64,000 bases of DNA from Okapia johnstoni (Eukaryota > Chordata > Mammalia > Artiodactyla > Giraffidae). Each line of letters starts with the position of its first letter. Within the stretch, counting starts at the first letter, position 1. The stretch lies in contig CM044315.1 in NCBI GenBank assembly GCA_024291935.2, positions 78,288,385 through 78,352,384 of the forward strand, given 5' to 3'. The position numbers and the translations under genes are program-made. Positions 57,240 through 64,000 of this stretch are shown piece by piece. The notes beneath the pieces are model-generated. The model worked only from the letters and a program-made list of their open reading frames with translations, did not search any database and was not told the DNA's origin.

Positions 57240-58035
57240 AGAGATGAAAGACAAATAATTCTTCATCTACAATTTCTGTGAGAACTATGAAGGAAAAGTA
57301 GAGGGTTTACTCAAAGTACATCATGGAAAACCCAACTTAGCCTAGGGACAGCAAGGTACGGATGAGATCAGAAAAGCCTTTCCTAAGGAAGTGAGATGTA
57401 AGCTGAGACTAAGTAGGAAGTATAGATGAAGAAAAGATCATTCCAGGTACAGAGGACACACTGTGCAAAATATAGAGACAAAAATGGGAACTAGATTGTA
57501 TAGACAGTTTCATGGGCCATGTCAAGACTTTCAGATGTGATCCTAAGAGTATTACTCCTAAGAGTAACACAAATACACACTAAATGAATTTAAATAAACA
57601 TCAAATAATCAAACCTGTACTTTAAAAAGCTTTTTCTGGCTATTTTATGATGGGTGTGTGTACTGGAGGGTAAGCAATGCTAGACAAAGATTAGTTAGAA
57701 GTTATAGGTGTAGCAGAGCCAACAGATTACAACAGCTTGGACTATATAGGCATAAAAGTGCTTGTAGAAACAAGAGGGAATTGGTGCTGTTTAGAGGTAT
57801 AGTACAATATAAAGGAGCTGGTATGAGGCAGAGAAAGTTAACAAAGGATAACAAAGGATAACAAAGTTTTCTATCTTGACTAAGCTAGAAAATAAGAGAG
57901 GAGTAGGTTTCTGAGAAAGACAATAACCTCGGTTTTATAAATGTTAATGCTGACCTGACTTTGAGATATTCAAATACATTATAGTGGTTGCAAGGTCAAG
58001 AGATATAAATGTGCGAATCATCAGAATAATAACTA
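57240..58035 (-). mobile_element. L2 LINE, ORF2 to 3' region
   Basis: Reverse complement of L2: 'gatcattccaggtacagagg', 'tttcatgggccatgtcaag', 'gctttttctggctattttatg', and near the right end the RT-derived 'tgctgacctgactttgagatat'. A 10-bp unit 'aacaaaggat' is tandemly repeated at 57841-57866. Confidence 0.65.
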
Positions 58036-58619
58036 CTTTCAACATAATAGTAACATACAGGTTCTCACAAATTTTACATTTTCAGGTCTTGTGTCCACAC
58101 ACTTATGGCTCACTGACAAACCATGTTCATTTTTTAACAACAAAATAGTTCCTGCTGGGAAATTAGTAGTAACTATTGCTCCATTCCTTCCAATCTCTGT
58201 CAATCCCTGCCTTCCCACTGGAGAGGTAGAGAACCTATATAAGACCATTTTCTGTATAAGCCCAATTTAAAAACAGACTATTAAACGTAACACAAAGCTA
58301 TCACTCTGGCCTTCAGAGTCCTTACAGGTATCAAAATTTCCTGACTTGCAAAGTCCACAGAGAAACTAAAGCCTTATATCAGGCACTACTGACACACACA
58401 AAGGATTTACAATGTGTAGCAGGTGGTACCTCTTTTTAGCACATTCTCCTGAAGCACTCATCCAGACAAATACCATCAAGTTGCATCAGAGTGGGTAAGT
58501 ACATGACACTGTTTCACATGTCAGTTTCACAGGGCTAAAGTTTGATACATCCAATCCTTGAGCCCCAGGAAGTCTTCCCTGCCCACTGATTACCATTGCA
58601 GACACCTGGCATTTACTTT
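58036..58619. other. Unclassified sequence
   Basis: Nothing recognised. Confidence 0.4.
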
Positions 58620-58932
58620 TGATAGCTTATGGTGAACGATGTCGGATTTGGGATCTCAGAAGATTTAGTTTTGGGACCAGGGACCAGGCTTGATCACTCA
58701 AGAGCTTTTGTGTAGCAGAGTTTTATTAAAGCATAAAAAGGGACAGATAGCTTCTGACATAGACATTAGAAGGGGACAGAGAGTGCCCCCCTCGCTAGTC
58801 TTAACAAGGCAGCTATATACTTTTTCAATTGGTTATTACAGTAAATCAAAAGAATGTCTCAAGGTTGTAAAGGTCTTACCAGACCTACTCCCACAATATA
58901 CATTTTAAGATAACAGGATTAGAACTAACAAT
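58620..58932 (-). mobile_element. Ruminant ERV LTR (ERVK/BTLTR1-like), R-U5 side, split by BovB
   Basis: On the minus strand: AATAAA at 58727-58722 followed by 'actctgctacacaaaagctc' and the U5 end near 58620. The rest of the LTR lies at 60958-61162. A solitary LTR with no gag/pol/env sequence nearby. Naming is by resemblance only. Confidence 0.65.
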
Positions 58933-58984
58933 AGAAAAGGAAAGATATACCCATTTGAATGCAGAGTTCCAAAGAATAGCAAGG

Positions 58985-59190
58985 TTCCTCCTTTTCTCCT
59001 TTGCCTTTCACTTCTCTTCTTTTCTCAGCTATTTGTAAGGCCTCCTCAGACAACCATTTTGCCTTTTGCATTTCTTTTTCTTGGGGATGGTCTTGATCAC
59101 TGCTTCCTGTACAATGTCACAAACCTCTGTCCATAGTTCTTCAGGCACTCAGTCTGTCAGATCTAATCCCTTGAATCTATCTGTCACTTC
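58985..59190 (-). repeat. Inverted BovB linker segment
   Basis: Reads as reverse-complement BovB, matching 52043-52255 of the intact copy in the opposite direction. It would normally lie directly upstream of the plus-strand segment at 58933-58984. Confidence 0.9.
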
Positions 59191-59385
59191 CAAAAGTTCC
59201 AAAGAATAACAAGGATTAAAAAAAAAAAATCTTCCTCAGTGATCAATACACAGAAATAGAGGAAAACAACAGAATGGGAAAGACTAGAGATCTCTTCAAG
59301 AAAATTAGAAATACCAAGGGAACATTTCATACAAAGATGGGCATGATGAAGGACAGTAATAGTATGGACCTAACAGAAGAAGAAG

Positions 59386-60351
59386 ATGCAAGAATACACA
59401 GAAGAACTATACAAAAAAGATCTCCACGACCCAGATAACCATGATGGTGTGATCACTCTCCTAGAGCCAAACATCCTGGAATGCGAAGTCAAGTGGGCCT
59501 TAGGAAGCATCACTGAAAACAAAGCTAGTGGAGGTGATGGAATTCCAGTTGAGTTATTTCAAATCCTAAAAGATGATGCTGTGAAAGTGCTGCACTCAAT
59601 ATGCCAGTAAATTTGGAAAACTCAGCAGTGGTCACAGGACTGCAAAAGGTCAGTTTTCATTCCAATCCCAAAGAAAGGCAATGCCAAAGAATGTTCAAAC
59701 CACTGCACAATTGCACTCATCTCACACGCTAGCAAAGTAATACCCAAAATTCTCCAAGCCAGGCTTCAACAGTACGTAAACTGTGAACTTCGAGATGAGT
59801 CAAGCTGGATTTAGAAAAGCCAGAGGAACCAGAGATCAAACTGCCAACATCTGCTGGATCATAGAAAAAACAAGAGAATTCCAGAAAAACATTTATTTCT
59901 GCTTTATTGATTACACCAAAGCCTTCGACTGTGTAGATCACAACAAACTGTGGAAAATTCTTAAAGAGATGGGATCTTTACCTGCCTCCTGAGAAATCTG
60001 TATTCAGGTCAAGAAGCAACAGTTAGAACTGGACATGGAACAATGGACTGGTTCCAAATCGGGAAAGGAGTACGTCAAGGCTGTAAACTGTCACCCTGCT
60101 TATTTAACTTATATGCAGAGTACATCATGAGGAACACTGGGCTGGAAGAAACACAAGCTGGAATCAAGATTGCCGGGAGAAATATCAATAACCTCCGATA
60201 TGCAGATGACACCACCCTTATGGCAGAAAGTGAAGAAGAACTAAAGAGACTCTTGATGACAGTGAAAGAGGAGAGTGAAAAAACTGGCTTTAGCTCAACA
60301 TTCAAAAAACTAAGATCATGGCATCTGGTCCCATCACTTCATGGCAAATAG
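59386..60351 (+). pseudogene. BovB reverse transcriptase remnant
   Basis: Broken into frames 59386-59610 (linker and start of RT, stop in place of a glutamine after HSICQ), 59783-59992 (fingers and motif A FCFIDYTKAFDCVDH) and 60043-60351 (GVRQGCKLSPCLFNLYAEYI and LRYADDTTLMAE). The YADD box is intact but indels near 59610, 59995 and 60290 break the frame. The C-terminal part continues at 60617-60832. Confidence 0.88.
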
Positions 60352-60616
60352 ATGGGAAACAGTGGAAACAGTGAGAGACTATTTTTGGGGGCTCCAAAAT
60401 CACTGCAGATGGTGACTGCAGCCATGAAATTAAAAGACGCTTGGTCCGTGGAAGAAAAGCTATGACAAACCTAGAGACACTACTTTACCAACAAAGGTCT
60501 GTCTAGTGAAGGCTATGGTTTTTCCAGTAGTCATGTATGGATGTGAGAGTTGCACTATAAAGAAAGCTGAGAGCTGAAGAACTGATGCTTTTGAACTGAG
60601 GTGTTGGAGAAGACTC

Positions 60617-60832
60617 TTGAGAGTCCCTTGGACTGAAAGGAGATCAAACCAGTCCATCCTAAAGGAAATCAGTCCTGAATATTCATTGGAAGGACTGATG
60701 CTAAAGCTGAAACTCCAACACTCTGGCCACCTGATGAGAAGAACTGACTCACTGGAAAAGACCCTGATGCTGGGAAAGATAGAAGGCAGGAGGAGAAGGG
60801 GACAACAGGGGATGAGATGGCTGGATCACTGA
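60617..60832 (+). pseudogene. BovB ORF2 C-terminal remnant
   Basis: Frame with [32 protein letters not shown] and the [14 protein letters not shown] patch, then a deletion removes the following residues. Older-lineage diagnostic residues (EYSLEG, RRTDSLEK, GKIEGRR). Confidence 0.85.
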
Positions 60833-60957
60833 CTTGATAGACATGCGTTTGAGCAAGTTCTGGGAGTTCGTGATGAACGGGGAAGCCTGGTGTGTGGCAG
60901 TCCATGGGGTCCCAAAGAGTCGGACACGACTGAGCGACTGAATTGAACTGAATTGAA

Positions 60958-61162
60958 CAGAGTTTAAGGGAAAACAAATCCTTGAGCAAGATAAGTTGTT
61001 TTGTTGTGCAATCATCAGCCTTGGGCTTAAAGAAAAAACGTTTGTCCTTTTCTCCTCCTTGAGAACTTTAGAACCCTATCTCCTCCTCAAGAGCCCCAGA
61101 CTCTTTTCTCCTCCTTGGAGACCCCAGACTTCTTATCAACCACCTAAGAACTGACACTCTCA
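60958..61162 (-). mobile_element. Ruminant ERV LTR, U3 side, split by BovB
   Basis: Completes the LTR at 58620. On the minus strand it starts TGAGAGTGTCAGTTCTTAGG and contains three spaced copies of a 'ctcctcctt/aaggaggag' motif (near 61051, 61079 and 61111). Flanking duplication not clear. Confidence 0.6.
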
Positions 61163-62614
61163 CTTTCATCCAATATCTGATGTCCTAGTCCACTGATCAA
61201 ATGAGTAAGTCAACAATGCAAAGGTAACTATCCTCAAGGACTCAAGTTTAATAAAGGCTACCAATAGCAGCACACACACTATGACAGGGGCTGTAGCTAC
61301 ATTTTCACTCCTACAGTTCGTTCTTTATCTCTACTGACTGCTCACTGCCTCAAAGAAATAAAAACATTTCAAGAAATATAAGGACAATTACCTTGAGTTG
61401 TAACATGTATTAGAAAAGCTTAACTTTCTGGGCAACTAAAGACTAGAACACTACTGACACTGAGCATCTAAGAATAGGGCCTAGATATTGGTGCTGATTC
61501 ACAAACCAAAAAAAATCCTACTTGATAGAAACTGCTAAGAGGGGGTCCCTCCACAGACCCAGGCAAGGGAAGTCATTCAGAGCTGTTTCAACTGAGAAAA
61601 AAGCAAAACACAATATTCCTATGGGTTGGGTAAACAAATAGAAATAGCTTTAGAACTTCATTTTCTTTCAATTATTTTCCCACAGATATGTACACTATCA
61701 ACAAAGTTATCAGCTCCTCTAGGTCTGATATTTTAGACTAGATTTTTTTAATGTAATAAAAAAAAATACCCCAATGGGTTTAAATATGAAATAAATTTCT
61801 AAAAATGAAAACAATTTTACTTCAGGAAGCTACATCTAAAATAAATGATATGAGCCAGGCCAAAAGAACTTTCATAACCAACTTGTCCCAACAAAGTCTG
61901 TATCATTGCAGGCCTGGATGTTCTCATTCCCCATCTTGGGATTTAGCTGCTATCTTCCTAATGCGACCAAAACCAACTATGAATAGCCTATGACTTCTTT
62001 TTTTTTCTTGCCTATGACTTTTCTAAGGCACCTTATTGCTCGTTTAACTTGGTTTAGGATCTTACTAATTTGTTTTTCTGAAGAATTTACAGTTTTTAAC
62101 AGGTAATTATAGCCTGCTAATAATAAAAATAGTAATAAACAACTACCACTTTTTCGAAGTCTACTAATAACAGGCATTGCACTAAACACTAACAATAACA
62201 AATAGTTGAGTGCTAAATTGAAGGACATACATTTTATATGCATAATCTTTTACAAATAAAATGAGGTATTTGAGGCTGCTGGGGACAAATTGTCAACACC
62301 CCTGTCTAAGGCCAATACTTCCACATGTACTTAGACGGCCTCCATTTCTGCTTACTTAAGAATATTCCAGCAGTTGTTCTCTCCACTCCTGCATCAACAT
62401 CTCTTTGGTTACTGGATAATTTCATTGGCATACAAACAAGATATATCTCCTATTTATACTTTGAAAAGAGAGAAAAATACTCAACTCCATTACCTTTCCA
62501 GGTATCACCTAATCTCTAAAATCCTCTTTTCAGCAAATCACTTTGAAATAATAGTATAGACTACCTCCTCCCCAAAATATCAGAAAAGAAATAAGAATAA
62601 TTAAATGAAACTCT
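61163..62614. other. Unique intronic sequence
   Basis: No family, exon or RNA gene recognised. Confidence 0.4.
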
Positions 62615-63175
62615 GTATGTGCTTCACTGACCTTTAACAACTGTTAACATATTGTTACATTGCTTTTTTCCTCCATTCTCTTTTCCTCTCATTTGCTCCC
62701 TCTCTTGCTCTAACACATACACACACACACTTTTTGTTAATTAACTGAATCATTTGAAAATCAGCTATAAACATCATGATAATTCCTCTCTCAAATACTT
62801 CCACAATTAATGTCCTTGCTGTAAGAACAAGGAACCACCACAAAACTGTCACACTGACAAAGTTTAACATTGGCACCTTATCACTGAAAGAAAAGTCTAC
62901 ATTCAAATTTCCTTAATTGTCCCAATAATATCCTTCAACTATTTTTAAAAATCCAGGATCCAACCAAAAATCAATCTAGAACTACATTTATTCACCAGGC
63001 CTCTTTTCTTCAACAATCTAGAACATATCCTTAGTGTTTGTGGTCTTTTACAACTTCAACATTTTTGAAGAGTTCAGGCCAGCAGTTCTACAGATTATCA
63101 CCTCAATTTGAGCTTTTCTGATTGCTTCCTCACACATTAGATTGAAATTAGACATTTTTAAAAACACAAATAGTA
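62615..63175 (-). mobile_element. L1M 3'-UTR fragment
   Basis: Resembles the reverse complement of an L1MC/ME 3' UTR: CA-repeat region (62717-62730), 'tgaatcatttgaaaatcagc', 'aatttccttaattgtcccaa', 'aaaaatccaggatccaacc' and 'agaacatatccttagtg'. Confidence 0.6.
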
Positions 63176-63199
63176 CAGAGGTAATATTGTCTCCTATTC

Positions 63200-63510
63200 T
63201 GTCTTGAATCCACTCAAATCAAGCTTTGGACCCACTTCTGATCAATGTCACTTACCAAGGTGACCAATTAGGTCTTCCCTATTATTAAACTCAAAAATCA
63301 ATTCTTAGTTGTCATTTTACATAGCCTTGACACTTATTTCTGGCTTTGGAAACACCACTCTCTCTTGGTTTTATTGCAACCTCATTTGGATGTTCTTTCT
63401 CAGGCTTCTTGACTGATGTATTCTCCTTGTCTCCTAATAAGTAAATGCTGAAGAGGCCCAGGGCTCAGTCCTTAGATCTCTTTTCTGACTAGATTCACTC
63501 ACTCAACAGG
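63200..63510 (+). mobile_element. L2 LINE ORF2 fragment
   Basis: 'accaaggtgaccaattaggtc', 'gtcattttacatagccttgac' and 'cccagggctcagtccttagatc' follow the L2 RT coding sequence. Continues at 63717. Confidence 0.65.
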
Positions 63511-63716
63511 TCAGTGCTTCTCAAACTAGCTGTGATGAAGGACCAAGTGAAATTTCCATCCATTTGTAAATCATCGCAAAACACAACAAATATAAAATAA
63601 CAGAAAAATGATCAAATGCTTGAAGGTCACAACAATGTCAAATTGTTTAAACTTCTGTACTAAAGCAGCTCATTGATCATCACCTGTCAGCTGACTACAC
63701 TTAAGTAGCATTTCAA
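63511..63716. mobile_element. Possible hAT-type DNA element inside L2
   Basis: Starts CAGTGCTTCTCAAACTAG and separates two L2 halves, like many MER/hAT elements. The right terminal repeat is not clear. Confidence 0.35.
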
Positions 63717-63930
63717 TAGTTTATCTCATTCAATCCCATAACTTAAATTATCATCTATTAATAAATGCTGTCAATCCCTAAATGTATAATTCCAGATCAT
63801 ATCTCACTCTTGATCCCCAGGATTCACATATGCAATCTCTTTATCAATACTCTTTCTTGAATGTCAAGCAAGCACCGAAGTTGCAATTCCTCCAAAAACC
63901 ACCATCCTGCCCATCCCAAGAACAACGATA
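63717..63930 (+). mobile_element. L2 LINE ORF2 fragment, continuation
   Basis: Continues the L2 RT region ('gtttatctcattcaatccca' onward, 'gaatgtcaagcaagcaccgaag'). The last 70 bp of the window are unassigned. Confidence 0.5.
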
Positions 63931-64000
63931 ACAAAAAAAAACCCTTGCTCCACTCACAATATTCTCGATCTTATAAAGTAAATGGCAACCATATGCATCT

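Larger units (their letters stand above)
58933..60957 (+). mobile_element. BovB LINE with internal inversion, inserted in an ERV LTR
   Basis: Plus-strand BovB from the EN-RT linker to the 3' end ('gcgactgaattgaactg'). Near its 5' end about 206 bp (58985-59190) are inverted, and a 20-bp piece is present on both sides (58965-58984 and 59195-59214, one mismatch). Older lineage. Confidence 0.93.
6678..64000 (-). other. MAST2: MAST2 intron upstream of the exon (partial)
   Basis: Inferred: no other MAST coding segment was recognised between here and the right edge, so the rest of the window is read as one long upstream intron. The gene is known to have very long 5' introns. This is an argument from absence and a short exon could be missed. 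Confidence 0.6.

Noticed and set aside
49250..61162. Intact endogenous retrovirus between the LTR-like sequences
   Set aside because: The LTR-like pieces belong to different families and strands, and no gag, pol or env sequence lies between them; the RT motifs there are BovB and L1.
1..64000. CRISPR-like arrays, operons or a novel defence system
   Set aside because: Repeats are dispersed retroelements with variable spacing and orientation; there are no regular spacers, no bacterial-type genes, and the sequence is intronic vertebrate DNA.

Overview
This window is mammalian nuclear DNA from a pecoran ruminant, almost certainly a bovid. The evidence is the density of ruminant-specific repeats: BovB (RTE-clade LINE) copies, their SINE derivatives (Bov-tA, Bov-A, Bov-A2), cetartiodactyl tRNA-Glu-derived CHR-type SINEs, recent ruminant L1 tails and a ruminant ERV LTR. 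Older layers (L2, MIR, HAL1/L1M, MLT1-type LTRs, MER2- and hAT-type DNA transposons) are common to placental mammals. There are no operons, CRISPR arrays or prokaryotic systems. Repeat names are by recognition of conserved segments, not by a database run.

The only host protein-coding sequence I can support is one 92-bp exon on the minus strand (6586-6677). It has a clean acceptor and donor and encodes an N-terminal segment of a microtubule-associated Ser/Thr kinase, best matching MAST2. The window is therefore best read as about 57 kb of the intron upstream of that exon and about 6.5 kb of the intron downstream. I found no second MAST exon. All other long open frames are retrotransposon coding sequence or its antisense shadows.

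Layout. 0-4.5 kb: an old L1 interrupted by CHR SINEs and a young BovB tail. 4.5-8.5 kb: mostly unique intron with the exon. 8.5-16.7 kb: a nested stack in which L2 and HAL1/L1M bodies are cut by CHR, L1, Bov-tA and BovB insertions, including a tail-out BovB inverted pair. 16.7-26.6 kb: L2, an L1M/HAL1 block, MIR, Bov-A2 copies and a U6 snRNA-L1 chimeric retrocopy flanked by a 14-bp target-site duplication. 26.6-30.3 kb: BovB, L1 and Bov-tA. 30.3-44 kb: mainly unique intron with MLT1, MIR, BovB, L2, MER2 and a hAT element. 44-51 kb: a 2.6-kb minus-strand BovB lodged inside a CHR SINE, a near-perfect 23-bp hairpin, an ERV1-like LTR and an MLT1 fragment. 51.5-54.1 kb: the best BovB copy, with a 644-codon endonuclease/reverse transcriptase frame. 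54-64 kb: L1 tail, MLT1 LTR, L2, an ERV LTR split by a BovB with an internal inversion, then L1M and L2.

The retroelements do not work with the host gene. They form a layered insertion record in which BovB machinery explains the Bov-tA/Bov-A SINEs, which share its 3' end, and L1 machinery explains the CHR and U6-L1 insertions. No previously undescribed coding system was found. The most interesting items are the U6-L1 chimera, the rearranged BovB at 58.9-59.2 kb, the hairpin at 47.35 kb and the inverted BovB pairs.
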